From positions 1-64,000 of the forward strand of contig JAYPQA010000002.1 in the NCBI GenBank assembly GCA_038131695.1: a stretch of 64,000 nt of DNA, in the 5' to 3' direction. Both the position numbers and the translations under genes were made by a program. Positions 8,742-17,751 of this stretch are shown here, piece by piece. Origin of the DNA: JADHLK01 sp038131695 (GTDB lineage Bacteria; Pseudomonadota; Alphaproteobacteria; Puniceispirillales; Puniceispirillaceae). The notes below the pieces were generated by a model. That model did not search any database. It saw nothing but the letters and a program-made list of their open reading frames with translations, and had not been told where the DNA came from. The first letter of the stretch is position 1; each line of letters opens with the position of its first letter.

Positions 8742-9734
8742 AATGGGCGCTGATCAGGTCTTTTGCTTTACCCCCCGCGGCGATTTGATCAGCCTGCCAA
8801 AAGGTGCGACAGCGGTGGATTTTGCCTATGCGGTGCATTCCAAAATGGGCGATCATTGTGTCGGCGTCTTGATCAATGACAAGAAGCGGCAGCTGGCAAC
8901 AGAGCTGGCGAACGGGGATCAGGTCCGCATCCTGACAGATGAAACCGCCCAGCCGCGCCCGGACTGGGAGGAGTTTGTCGCCACCGGCCGGGCCAAGTCA
9001 GCTATCCGGCGCTTTACCAGATCGCAGCGCCAGCAGGAATTCAGCCGTATCGGACAATCCTTGCTGGCCAAGGAATACCGGTTTCACAAAAAGCAATTTT
9101 CCGAAAAGGATATTGCCGCGGTGCTGTCCGGCTTTGGGCTGACCCGTCTGGAAGAGCTGTATGAAAAGATAGGCACAGGCGATACGCAGGCCAAACAGGT
9201 TTTTGAACGCCCTCTATCCGGCCCTGCCACCACGGGCGGGGCAAAAAGACTCCTGAAAAGGAAACCGCGCGCAAAACACGCCTTGATACGGCGCTGAATA
9301 TTGACGGTCTCAGCGAGGGGATGGCGGTGCATATGGCAAAATGCTGCTATCCGCTCCCGGGTGATGAGATTGTCGGGATCATGACCACCGGCAAGGGGCT
9401 GACCATTCACAAAGACGGGTGCAGCACGCTGACCAAATTTGTCAGCGCCCCGGAACTCTGGATGAAGGTTGGCTGGGGCCAGACTGGCAAGCAGCACCAT
9501 TCCGGGCGGATCCGCTGTGTGCTGTTCAATGAGCCGGGGGCGCTGGCCGCGCTTTGCACGGTGATTGGCCAGCAGGGGGGCAATATCTCCTTTATCCAGC
9601 TGATAGAACGGGCGGTTGATTTCTTTACCTTCACGCTGGATATTGATGTGCGTGACAGACAGCATTTGCAATCAATCATCGCTGTATTGGGCACGAACCA
9701 ATATATCGAGACGGTTGAGCGCGACAGCTATTAG
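8742..9734 (+). pseudogene. RelA/SpoT (p)ppGpp synthetase/hydrolase, C-terminal half only
   Basis: Coding similarity begins abruptly at DQVFCFTPRGDLISLPKGATAVDFAYAVH, the start of the TGS domain. It continues through the helical region and, after a one-base shift in the GGGGCAAAAAG run near 9240, through a zinc-finger-type segment (MAKCCYPLPGDEIVG) to a C-terminal ACT domain (IRCVLFNEPGALAAL). About 330 of the usual 700+ residues are present. The HD hydrolase and synthetase domains are absent, and AT-rich DNA of a different origin lies immediately upstream. What remains is the regulatory half that senses ribosome-bound or amino acid signals. This is either insertional truncation or a chimeric assembly join. 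Confidence 0.85.
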
Positions 9735-9760
9735 CCGATTTCAAGGAAAGGGCCCCCAAA

Positions 9761-10355
9761 ATGCTGTTTCGCCGCCGCAAGCCATTGGATATCAGGGATC
9801 GGGTGCTGGGTTGGCTCTGGCCAAAGACCGGGTTTCGGCGCGCCTTTGCCTATCTCAAGCAACGCCTGATCAGGCTGCCCGGCTCAGATTATTCGCTGGC
9901 TATGGGCTTTACCTGTGGGGTTGTGGTCTCCTTTACGCCTTTGTCGGGTTTCATTTCTGCTGGCTGGGCTGCTGGCCTGGATGCTGCGCGGCAATGTGCT
10001 GGTTTCTGCCGTGGCAACGCTGGTCGGCAATCCCTGGACTTTTCCGCTGTTTTGGCTGGCCAGCCTGCGCACTGGCCGCCGGATACTGTATCAATTTGGC
10101 CTGACCGGTGGCAGGCCGCCTGCTGAAGTTCAGGAAATCTGGCTGCAGCCGCTGGCCCTGATGGTGCCCTGGGCGGTCGGCTCGATAGCCTTGATGCTGC
10201 TGGTTGGCGTGCCGCTGTTCGGGTTAAGCTATTTTATCGTATCTGCCTGGCGGCGGGCCTGGCGCCAGCGCCAATCACAACGCCATGCGCAGCGCCGCGC
10301 GGCCGGGCCGGCACAACCCAAAACCACCGCAGAGGAAGGGCTGGACAATGGATAG
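9761..10355 (+). CDS. DUF2062 membrane protein, one frameshift
   Basis: Starts at ATG 9761 with AAGGAAAGG upstream. The first frame gives MLFRRRKPLD to VVSFTP; a shift near 9940 continues with FHFLLAGLLAWMLRGN. The conserved GNPWTFPLFW segment and a further hydrophobic helix (IALMLLVGVPLFGLSYF) follow, then a basic, Gln/Arg-rich tail. About 197 residues. This small inner-membrane family is common next to pdxJ/acpS in Alphaproteobacteria; its function is unknown. The end overlaps the pdxJ start by 8 bases, suggesting co-transcription. Confidence 0.75.
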
Positions 10356-11094
10356 GCTGCGCCTTGGGGTAAATATTGACCATGTCGCCACGCTGCGCAA
10401 TGCCAGAGGCGGGTCCTGGCCTGATCCGGTGGCTGCTGCGCGGCTGGCTGAACAGGCTGGGGCAGACGGCATCACCGCGCATCTGCGTGAGGATCGCCGC
10501 CATATCCGGGATGCTGATATGGCCGCGCTGAAAGAGCAAATCAGCCTGCCGCTGAATTTTGAGATGGGCGCAACCGGCGAGATGGTCGAGATAGCCTGCC
10601 GGACGAGGCCAAATGCCTGTTGTCTGGTGCCGGAAAACCGGGCTGAGGTGACCACTGAGGGCGGGCTGGATGTGGCCGGGCAGAAGCAGTGGCTGGCCGC
10701 TGTTACAGAGCAGCTGAAAGGGGAGGGGATACGGGTCTCGCTTTTCATTGAGGCAGAGGAAAAACAAATCAATGCTGCTGCAGAGATCGGGGCTGATATT
10801 GTTGAGCTGCATACCGGCCGCTATTGCGATCTCCCTGCCGGGCCGGATCGGATCAAGGCCAGTCTTGATATAGCCCGCGGGGCGGTGCTGGCTGAGGCGG
10901 CTGGGCTGGAGGTTCATGCCGGGCACGGGCTCGGCTATGATACGGTGGGGCCGATTGCGGCGATTCCCCAGATGGTCGAGCTGAATATCGGGCATTTTTT
11001 GATAGGGGCGGCGATTTTCAGCGGGCTGGAAGGCGCGATTGCCGAGATGCGCCGGCTGATGGAGGCGGCCCGCCAGCCGGACAGGAAAGCTTAA
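10348..11094 (+). CDS. pdxJ: Pyridoxine 5'-phosphate synthase PdxJ
   Basis: 248 residues from ATG 10348 (MDRLRLGVNIDHVATLRNARG), chosen over the upstream in-frame ATG at 10285 because PdxJ proteins begin just before this motif. The TIM-barrel landmarks are present: ITAHLREDRRHI, FEMGAT, ELHTGRYC, and HAGHGLGYD near the phosphate site. It condenses 3-amino-2-oxopropyl phosphate with deoxyxylulose 5-phosphate in the DXP-dependent vitamin B6 pathway, in the cytoplasm. It is followed after one base by acpS, the standard alphaproteobacterial arrangement. Confidence 0.95.
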   Translation: MDRLRLGVNIDHVATLRNARGGSWPDPVAAARLAEQAGADGITAHLREDRRHIRDADMAALKEQISLPLNFEMGATGEMVEIACRTRPNACCLVPENRAEVTTEGGLDVAGQKQWLAAVTEQLKGEGIRVSLFIEAEEKQINAAAEIGADIVELHTGRYCDLPAGPDRIKASLDIARGAVLAEAAGLEVHAGHGLGYDTVGPIAAIPQMVELNIGHFLIGAAIFSGLEGAIAEMRRLMEAARQPDRKA

Positions 11095-11095
11095 G

Positions 11096-11521
11096 ATGAT
11101 ACTGGGCATTGGCCATGATATTTGTGATATCAGGCGTATTGAAAAAACCCTGTTGCGCCATGGCAGCCGGTTTGAAAAGCGGGTATTCACGCAAGCTGAA
11201 CGCCGGGAAGCAGCCAAGCGGGGGGCTGGCAAACCTGCTTATCTGGCCAAACGCTTTGCGGCCAAGGAAGCGGTGTTCAAAGCCTTTGCCGGCAGGGATC
11301 AAAGCGGTATGCGCTGGCATCATGCTGAGATAACCAGCGCCCCGGCAAGCCCGCGCACCCGCCCGCCCCCGCAGCTGCGGCTGGACGGGGTTTGTGCAGA
11401 AAAGCTGGCAGAATGGTTGCCCCCCGGCTGGGAAGCAGATATTCATATAACGCTGAGTGATGAGTTTCCGCTTGCCTCGGCCTTTGTGGTGCTGGCTGCG
11501 CGGCCTGAAAAGACAGGTTAA
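11096..11521 (+). CDS. acpS: Holo-acyl-carrier-protein synthase AcpS
   Basis: 141 residues. The N-terminal GIGHDICDIRRIE carries the magnesium-binding Asp, and KRFAAKEAVFKAF is the family signature with the catalytic Glu. It transfers 4'-phosphopantetheine from CoA to the fatty-acid ACP. This is the housekeeping enzyme, distinct from the broken Sfp-like transferase of the AT-rich island. It is tightly spaced behind pdxJ and ahead of lepB. Confidence 0.95.
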   Translation: MILGIGHDICDIRRIEKTLLRHGSRFEKRVFTQAERREAAKRGAGKPAYLAKRFAAKEAVFKAFAGRDQSGMRWHHAEITSAPASPRTRPPPQLRLDGVCAEKLAEWLPPGWEADIHITLSDEFPLASAFVVLAARPEKTG

Positions 11522-11588
11522 GGGGCCGGATCCAAATAAAAGAGCAAAAGGGATTTCAAGCCAGTCTTCCAAACCCAAGGATTTTTAG

Positions 11589-12341
11589 ATGCGTAACAAG
11601 ACGGTTAAAGAGACCAAGGAAAAGTCAGCTATTGGCGAGACTATCCGCACCCTGTTGATTGCCGGGGTGCTGGCCCTGTCTTTCCGCTCCTTCATTGCTG
11701 AGCCGTTCAATATCCCGTCCGGTTCCATGATCCCGACGTTGCTGGTTGGGGATTATCTTTTCGTCTCAAAATACAGCTATGGCTATTCGCGCTATTCCTT
11801 TCCGCTGGGTCTGATCCCGTTTCCCGGGCGGGTTTTGGCCAGCCAGCCGGAGCGCGGCGATGTTGCGGTCTTTCGCCTGCCTTCTGATGTGTCGGTGGAT
11901 TATATCAAACGGGTGGTCGGCCTGCCGGGGGATCGCCTGCAGGTGAAAGCCGGCATTTTGCATATTAACGGGGTCGCTGCCAATCGCCGCCTGATCGGCC
12001 AGCAATCCTACAATAGCGGCCTGTCAACCATGACAGCCAACCTTTATGAGGAAACCTTCGCCGATGGGCACAGCCATTCGATTCAGGAAATCAGCGATTC
12101 GCTGCGTCTGGACAACACGCCGGAATTTACCGTGCCGGCGGGCCATTATTTCATGATGGGGGATAACCGGGATAACAGCCGCGACAGCCGCACCGCCTCG
12201 GTCGGGTTTGTGCCGGCTGCCAATCTGATAGGCCGGGCCGAATTCCTGTTTTTCAGCCATGACAGCTCCGCCCGGTTCTGGGAAATCTGGAAATGGCCGC
12301 TGGCAATCCGCTTTGATCGCATTGGCAACAGGGTAAGCTGA
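11589..12341 (+). CDS. lepB: Signal peptidase I LepB
   Basis: 250 residues with an N-terminal transmembrane helix (about 21-33) and the nucleophile in PSGSM (Ser46). The general-base Lys is in YIKRVVGLPGD (about 102), and the later GDNRDNSRDSR motif is conserved. It cleaves signal peptides of exported proteins at the outer face of the inner membrane. An ATG at 11589 follows AAGGATTTTTAG. Its stop overlaps the rnc start, consistent with the lepB-rnc-era-recO operon. Confidence 0.95.
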   Translation: MRNKTVKETKEKSAIGETIRTLLIAGVLALSFRSFIAEPFNIPSGSMIPTLLVGDYLFVSKYSYGYSRYSFPLGLIPFPGRVLASQPERGDVAVFRLPSDVSVDYIKRVVGLPGDRLQVKAGILHINGVAANRRLIGQQSYNSGLSTMTANLYEETFADGHSHSIQEISDSLRLDNTPEFTVPAGHYFMMGDNRDNSRDSRTASVGFVPAANLIGRAEFLFFSHDSSARFWEIWKWPLAIRFDRIGNRVS

Positions 12342-13015
12342 TGGCTGCCTCCCCGCTCAGCCAGCTGCAAGCAAAACTGGGCTATAATTTCACAGATTTG
12401 TCCTTGCTGGAAATGGCGCTGACGCATCGCAGCCTGCGGGTGGATAAAACATATGAGAGGCTGGAATTTCTCGGGGACCGGGTTTTGGGGCTGGTTCTGG
12501 CGGATGCGCTCTACAGAGCCTTTCCGGGCGAGGATCAGGGCGGGCTTTCCATCCGCCTTCATCATCTGGCCCAGCAAAATTATCTGGCCGCGATTGCCCA
12601 GCAGCTGCAGCTAGCCAGCTATATTCAGGCAGAAAAGGGTAATCATCTGACGGATCGGGCCTCTATCCTGTCTGATGTGGTAGAGGCGGTGCTGGCGGCG
12701 GTGTGGCTGGATGGCGGCTGGGAGGCGGCAGAACAGCTGGTCTTGCGCTTTTTTGACTGGCAGGCGGAACCTCCCTTGGCAGCCCTGAACAATCCGAAAT
12801 CCGCCTTGCAGGAATATGTAGATGCCAGAGCGCTGGGACCGGTAAAATATGAGGTAACCGGGCGCAGCGGGCCGGAACACGCGCTGACCTTTGTTATATC
12901 GGCCTTCTTGCCGGACGGGCAGGCGGCCAGCGGCAGCGGGGGCAGCAAGAAAGCGGCTGAAAGCGCGGCAGCCCAGGCCCTGCTGGCTATTTTGACAGGA
13001 CAGGAAAATGGCTGA
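12341..13015 (+). CDS. rnc: Ribonuclease III
   Basis: 224 residues. The catalytic signature ERLEFLGDRVL lies near residues 33-43, with the second acidic cluster at SDVVEAVLAAV. A C-terminal double-stranded-RNA-binding domain starts at PKSALQEYVDARALG and ends KKAAESAAAQALL. It processes rRNA precursors and other duplex RNA. It overlaps lepB by one base and era by 8 bases. Confidence 0.95.
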   Translation: MAASPLSQLQAKLGYNFTDLSLLEMALTHRSLRVDKTYERLEFLGDRVLGLVLADALYRAFPGEDQGGLSIRLHHLAQQNYLAAIAQQLQLASYIQAEKGNHLTDRASILSDVVEAVLAAVWLDGGWEAAEQLVLRFFDWQAEPPLAALNNPKSALQEYVDARALGPVKYEVTGRSGPEHALTFVISAFLPDGQAASGSGGSKKAAESAAAQALLAILTGQENG

Positions 13016-13913
13016 TAGCCCCACCCGCGCCGGTTTTGTTGCCCTGCTGGGCGCGCCCAATGCAGGCAAATCAACGCTGATGAACCAAATGGTCGGGGCG
13101 AAAGTCTCTATTGTCACGCCCAAGGTGCAGACAACCCGCTCACGCGTGCGCGGTATCCTGATGGATGGGGCCACGCAAATCATCTTTGTGGATACGCCGG
13201 GGATTTTCCAGCCCAAGAGGCGGCTGGACCGGGCGATGGTCCATGCGGCCTGGCAAGGGGCAGAGGATGCCGATCAGCTGTTGCTCCTGCATGATGTCGC
13301 GCGCAAGCAGCTGGATGCGGAAACGCGGGCGATTACCGAAAAGCTGGCGGCGCGCGGACAGGCGGCGGCGCTGGTGCTGAACAAGATTGATCTGGCCCCG
13401 CCGGAGCGGCTTCTGGAGCGGGCCGCAGAATTATCTGAACTGGCAGAGTTTGAACGGGTTTTCATGATCTCAGCCAGCGCCGGTCATGGGATAGCCGATT
13501 TGCAGGCCTGGCTGGCCGAAAAAATGCCGCTCGGCCCGCATCTGTTTGACCCGGATGCGCTGTCCGATTTGCCGGAAAGGATGCTGGCGGCTGAAATCAT
13601 ACGGGAAAAGCTGTTCTTGAACCTGCATCAGGAACTGCCCTACCAGCTGACAGTTGAGACCGAAAAATGGACTGAACGCGAGGATGGCAGTGCCGAGATT
13701 CGCGTCTCGGTCTTTGTCGCAAGGGAAGGGCATCGCGGCATTATTCTGGGCAAGGGCGGCCAAACGCTGCGCCGCATTGGCCAGTCTGCCCGGCTGGAGC
13801 TGGAAGAAATGCTGGGGCGGCGGGTGCATCTCATCAGCCATGTCAAGCTGCGCAAGGACTGGATGAATGATCCGGCCCGCTATAGCAGCTGGGATCTTGA
13901 TTTCAATGCCTGA
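13008..13913 (+). CDS. era: GTPase Era
   Basis: 301 residues. G motifs: GAPNAGKS (15-22), DTPGIF, and NKIDL; the switch segment VQTTRSRVRGI is typical of Era. The C-terminal KH domain includes GHRGIILGKGG and VHLISHVKLRKDW. It binds the 3' end of 16S rRNA in 30S assembly. Operon overlap with rnc (8 bases) and recO (8 bases) indicates translational coupling. Confidence 0.95.
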   Translation: MADSPTRAGFVALLGAPNAGKSTLMNQMVGAKVSIVTPKVQTTRSRVRGILMDGATQIIFVDTPGIFQPKRRLDRAMVHAAWQGAEDADQLLLLHDVARKQLDAETRAITEKLAARGQAAALVLNKIDLAPPERLLERAAELSELAEFERVFMISASAGHGIADLQAWLAEKMPLGPHLFDPDALSDLPERMLAAEIIREKLFLNLHQELPYQLTVETEKWTEREDGSAEIRVSVFVAREGHRGIILGKGGQTLRRIGQSARLELEEMLGRRVHLISHVKLRKDWMNDPARYSSWDLDFNA

Positions 13914-14667
13914 CTGGCGCGATAGCGGGCTGATTCTGGCGGTGCGCCCGCATGGGGAAACACACGCCATTGCCAGCCTGCTGACCCGTGAGCGGGGCCG
14001 CCATGCCGGCCTGGTGCATGGCGGGATGGGGCGCGCTGCCAAGGGGCTGTTGCAGCCGGGCAATCTGGTGCAGGCAGACTGGCGCGCCCGGCTGGAAGGC
14101 CAGCTGGGACGCTGGCAGCTGGATTTGGAGAAAAGCCCATCCGCGCTGGTGCTGGATGATCCGTTGCGGCTGGCGGCGATTGGGGCGGCCTGTGCCTTGC
14201 TGGATGCCTGTTTGGCTGAGCGGGAGCCGCAGGAAAATCTCTATCAATCCTCGGCAGCCCTGCTGGATATTATCGCCCTGTCTGACACAGATAGCCGTGA
14301 TAGCACCCGGCGGCCCTGGCTGGAATGGTATGTGCTCTGGGAGCTGGAATTGCTGGCAGCGGTCGGTTTTGCCATCCATAATGAATGCTGCACCCTGACC
14401 GGCGAGACTGAGGGGCTGGCCTATATCAGCCCGCGCACCGGCCGGGCCGTGCATCATCAGGCTGCGGGCGATTATGCCGACCGGCTCTTGCCCCTGCCAG
14501 CTTTGTTCGGGGGGTGGAAAAAGCTGAATAATGAGCATGAGGCGGCTCTGGGGCTGACTGGCCATTTTCTGGGCCGGCATATCTTTTCGGTGGTCAATCA
14601 GGATTTGCCGCAGGCCAGATTGCGTCTGGCCTATTTGGTGGCAAGCCGCTATAAGGATACCAGATGA
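13906..14667 (+). CDS. recO: DNA repair protein RecO
   Basis: 253 residues from ATG 13906 (MPDWRDSGLILAVRPHGE), where RecO proteins normally begin; an upstream in-frame ATG at 13867 lies inside era. The N-terminal OB-fold strand GLILAVRPHGETHAIASLLT and the LYQSSAALLDIIAL helical region are recognisable. It loads RecA on SSB-coated DNA in the RecFOR pathway. The usual zinc-binding cysteines are largely absent: only a CC pair at NECCTLTGE is seen. Confidence 0.9.
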   Translation: MPDWRDSGLILAVRPHGETHAIASLLTRERGRHAGLVHGGMGRAAKGLLQPGNLVQADWRARLEGQLGRWQLDLEKSPSALVLDDPLRLAAIGAACALLDACLAEREPQENLYQSSAALLDIIALSDTDSRDSTRRPWLEWYVLWELELLAAVGFAIHNECCTLTGETEGLAYISPRTGRAVHHQAAGDYADRLLPLPALFGGWKKLNNEHEAALGLTGHFLGRHIFSVVNQDLPQARLRLAYLVASRYKDTR

Positions 14668-14724
14668 TGTGTCACCAGCTGGGCTGTCCGCTGGTGAACC
14701 GCACAGGAAAAGAGCTGCCCTGAC

Positions 14725-16929
14725 ATGACGCTACAGGATAATATCGCCCGCACCGATTTTTCATCTGCCCTGTCAGAGCGCTATCTGGCCTATGCACTCT
14801 CTACGATTACCGCGCGTTCCCTTCCCGATGTGCGGGACGGGCTGAAGCCGGTGCATCGCAGGCTACTCTATGCGATGCGGCAATTAAAGCTCGACCCGGA
14901 ACAGGGTTTCAAGAAATCGGCCCGTGTGGTGGGTGATGTGATGGGTAAGTTCCATCCACATGGGGATGCGGCGATTTATGATGCGATGGTGCGTCTGGCC
15001 CAGTCTTTTGCGATGCGCTATCCGCTGGTGGACGGGCAGGGGAATTTTGGCAATATTGACGGCGATAATGCGGCTGCCATGCGCTATACAGAAGCCCGCA
15101 TGAGCGGCTTTGCCAAGGCCCTGCTGGACGGCATAGATGAGGATGCCGTCGATTTTCGCCCCACCTATGACGGCGAATCAGATGAGCCGGTGCTGCTGCC
15201 GGCCGGGCTGCCCAATTTGCTGGCCAATGGCGCCCAGGGGATTGCGGTCGGCATGGCAACCAGCATCCCCCCGCATAACGCAACCGAGCTGGCAGATGCG
15301 GCCTTGCATCTGATCAAATATCCCAATGCGGCGATTGAAACGCTGACCGGTTTTGTCAAAGGGCCGGATTTTCCCACTGGCGGGGTGCTGGTGGAACCGG
15401 CTGAGGCGATCACGCAAGCCTATCGGACCGGCCGCGGCAGTTTCCGGTTGCGCGCCAGATGGGAGGAGGAAAAACTCAGCGGCGGCAGCTGGCAGATTGT
15501 AGTCTCGGAAATTCCCTTTCAGGTGCAGAAATCACGGCTGATCGAAAAAATGGCTGAGATGATGCAGGCGAAAAAGCTGCCCATGCTGGCTGATATCCGC
15601 GATGAATCGGCAGAGGATGTGCGCCTGGTGCTGGAGCCGCGCTCGCGCCGGCTGGACCCGCAGGCGGTCATGGAGGGGCTGTTTTGGCTGACCGATTTGG
15701 AAAGCCGTATCCAGCTGAATCTCAATGTGTTGGATGCAGAAGGCCGGCCTGGCGTGATGGATTTGCGCGCCGCCCTGCGCGCCTGGCTGGATCATCGCCG
15801 GGTGGTATTGCAGCGGCGCAGCAGCTTCCGTCTGGAAAAAATCGCCCGCCGTCTGGAAATGCTGGATGGCTATCTGGTTGTCTATCTCAATCTGGATGAG
15901 GTGATCCAGATTATCCGCGAGGCCGACAATCCAAAGACCGAGCTGATGCAGCGTTTTGACTTGAATGAAAATCAGGCCAATGGCGTGCTGGATATGCGCT
16001 TGCGGGCCTTGCGCAAGCTGGAGGAGATCGCCCTGCGCAGCGAGCGTGAGACGCTGGCCGAAGAGCAGGCAGATTTGCAAGCATTATTGGCTGATGAAGC
16101 AAGGCAATGGACAGAAATAACAAAACAAATCAGAGATATGAAAGCCGATATTCTGAAATCAGATAAACGGCGCACAGATCTGGAGGAGGCTCCGGATCTG
16201 GTCTTTGATGCAGCAGAATTGCTGGTTGAGAAAGAGGCTATCACCATTATCTGTTCAGAGCGCGGCTGGATTCGGGCGATGAAGGGGCATCTGGATTTGG
16301 CCGGGGAGTTCAAATTCAAGGATGGGGACGGTCCGGCCTTTGCCTTGCATGGGGATACGACAGACCGGCTGCTACTGTTCGCGGATAATGGGCGTTTTTA
16401 CACGCTGGGCTGCGATAAATTGCCGAGCGGGCGGGGCTTTGGTGAGCCGCTGAGCCTGATGCTGGATATACCGGCTGATACCGGTCTGGTCGCCTGTGGT
16501 AAGGCCGGGCCGGGCAAGCTGCTGCTGGCGGCGTCTTCGGGTCATGGGATGCAGGTGGATGCTGAGGCGGTGGTAGCGGCTACACGCAATGGCAAGCAGG
16601 TGCTGAATCTGCCAGACGGGGTGCGCGCGGTGGCCTGTGTTCCGGCGAGCGGGGACCGGGTAGCTGTGGTTGGTGAAAATCGCAAATTGCTGGTCTTTGA
16701 TTTGGCAGAGGTGCCGGAAATGACGCGCGGGCGCGGTGTTATCCTGCAACGTTACAAGGATGCCGGGCTGGCCGATATCAAGGTTTTCAAGGCTGATGAG
16801 GGGCTCAGCTGGCAGATGGGGGGCGGGCGCACACGCACGGAAACCGACCTTCTGACCTGGACAGGCAAGCGCGGCGGGGCCGGCAAAATGCCGCCGACCG
16901 GCTTTCCCAGACCGGCCCGCTTTACCTGA
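14725..16929 (+). CDS. parC: DNA topoisomerase IV subunit A
   Basis: 734 residues, uninterrupted. The N-terminal LSERYLAYALSTITARSLPD and DGLKPVHRRLLYAM blocks, HPHGDAAIYDAM, and the catalytic Tyr121 in MRYTEAR are type IIA topoisomerase hallmarks. The C-terminal portion has the shorter beta-pinwheel of ParC rather than the GyrA-box repeats of gyrase. With ParE it decatenates daughter chromosomes. Its position after recO is typical for Alphaproteobacteria. Confidence 0.93.
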   Translation: MTLQDNIARTDFSSALSERYLAYALSTITARSLPDVRDGLKPVHRRLLYAMRQLKLDPEQGFKKSARVVGDVMGKFHPHGDAAIYDAMVRLAQSFAMRYPLVDGQGNFGNIDGDNAAAMRYTEARMSGFAKALLDGIDEDAVDFRPTYDGESDEPVLLPAGLPNLLANGAQGIAVGMATSIPPHNATELADAALHLIKYPNAAIETLTGFVKGPDFPTGGVLVEPAEAITQAYRTGRGSFRLRARWEEEKLSGGSWQIVVSEIPFQVQKSRLIEKMAEMMQAKKLPMLADIRDESAEDVRLVLEPRSRRLDPQAVMEGLFWLTDLESRIQLNLNVLDAEGRPGVMDLRAALRAWLDHRRVVLQRRSSFRLEKIARRLEMLDGYLVVYLNLDEVIQIIREADNPKTELMQRFDLNENQANGVLDMRLRALRKLEEIALRSERETLAEEQADLQALLADEARQWTEITKQIRDMKADILKSDKRRTDLEEAPDLVFDAAELLVEKEAITIICSERGWIRAMKGHLDLAGEFKFKDGDGPAFALHGDTTDRLLLFADNGRFYTLGCDKLPSGRGFGEPLSLMLDIPADTGLVACGKAGPGKLLLAASSGHGMQVDAEAVVAATRNGKQVLNLPDGVRAVACVPASGDRVAVVGENRKLLVFDLAEVPEMTRGRGVILQRYKDAGLADIKVFKADEGLSWQMGGGRTRTETDLLTWTGKRGGAGKMPPTGFPRPARFT

Positions 16930-16977
16930 TTATTTTGCTGGCAACAGGGCAGGCCCTGCCTGCCTTATTGGCACGGG

Positions 16978-17709
16978 CTATTTTGGCGGGATGAAGTCCT
17001 GCCAGCTGCCATCGACAAAGATTTCGGCTGGCAGATAACGCGCCTTGTAAGACATTTTCGGACTTTCCGAGACAAAAAAGCCCAGATACAGCCAGTCCAG
17101 ACCAGCGGCGCAAACCTGATCAATCATGTCCAATATCAGAAAATGCCCGGTAGAGAAGGCGGCCCGCTCCGGGTTGAAAAAGCTGTAAACCGCGCTGAGC
17201 CCGTCGCGCTGCAAATCCACCAGAACACAGGCTTGCAATTTGCCCTCTTGATCACGATAGTCGATCAGGCTGGTGGCAATCGGGCTGTTCAGGATCATGG
17301 TGGTGAATTCACTGGCATCCATCTGGGCCATGTGCCCGTCATTATGCCGGCTGCCCAGATAATCCTGAAACAGCTGGTAATATTCCTCGCCAAGCGGCTG
17401 GTCAGCAAGGCCGCGCACCAAATCTGCATTGCGCCGCATAATGCGGCGGGTATTACGGCTATGCTGAAAGCCGCTTGCCTTCACCCGAAAGGGAATACAG
17501 GACTGGCAGGCATCACAGGCTGGCCGATAGACCCAATTCTCAACCCGCCGGAAGCCGGCCTCAGCCAGCATATCGTGAAAATGCGGGAAATGCGTCAAAT
17601 CAGCTGCCAGCCGCTTTTCCGAATAGCCGGGCCGATAGGCACAGTCAAACTGGCGGGTTACCCGCAGATGCAGCAAGGAGGGGGCAAAAATATCAGCAGA
17701 CTGGTCCAT
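16978..17709 (-). CDS. bpt: Aspartate/glutamate leucyl- or arginyl-transferase (Ate/Bpt family)
   Basis: 243 residues. The N-terminal Cys-rich block VYRPACDACQSCIPFRV and the later YLGFFVSESPKMSYKARYLP are diagnostic of the aminoacyl-tRNA-protein transferase family. It moves Leu (or Arg) from tRNA to N-terminal Asp/Glu, tagging proteins for ClpAP through the N-end rule. It is convergent with parC, separated by 48 bases, and probably co-transcribed from the ilvA side. Confidence 0.9.
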   Translation of the reverse strand: MDQSADIFAPSLLHLRVTRQFDCAYRPGYSEKRLAADLTHFPHFHDMLAEAGFRRVENWVYRPACDACQSCIPFRVKASGFQHSRNTRRIMRRNADLVRGLADQPLGEEYYQLFQDYLGSRHNDGHMAQMDASEFTTMILNSPIATSLIDYRDQEGKLQACVLVDLQRDGLSAVYSFFNPERAAFSTGHFLILDMIDQVCAAGLDWLYLGFFVSESPKMSYKARYLPAEIFVDGSWQDFIPPK

Positions 17710-17751
17710 AATTTGACAATCTATCGGAAAGCGGGCGGCACTGGCAAGGGG

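Noticed and set aside
8742..8856. Extension of the minus-strand fragment 8314-8741 into the GC-rich block
   Set aside because: The extension is antisense to clear rel TGS-domain coding sequence and crosses a composition break, so it is chance openness over the junction.
10234..11232. 332-codon minus-strand open frame
   Set aside because: Antisense to pdxJ and acpS, both unmistakable.
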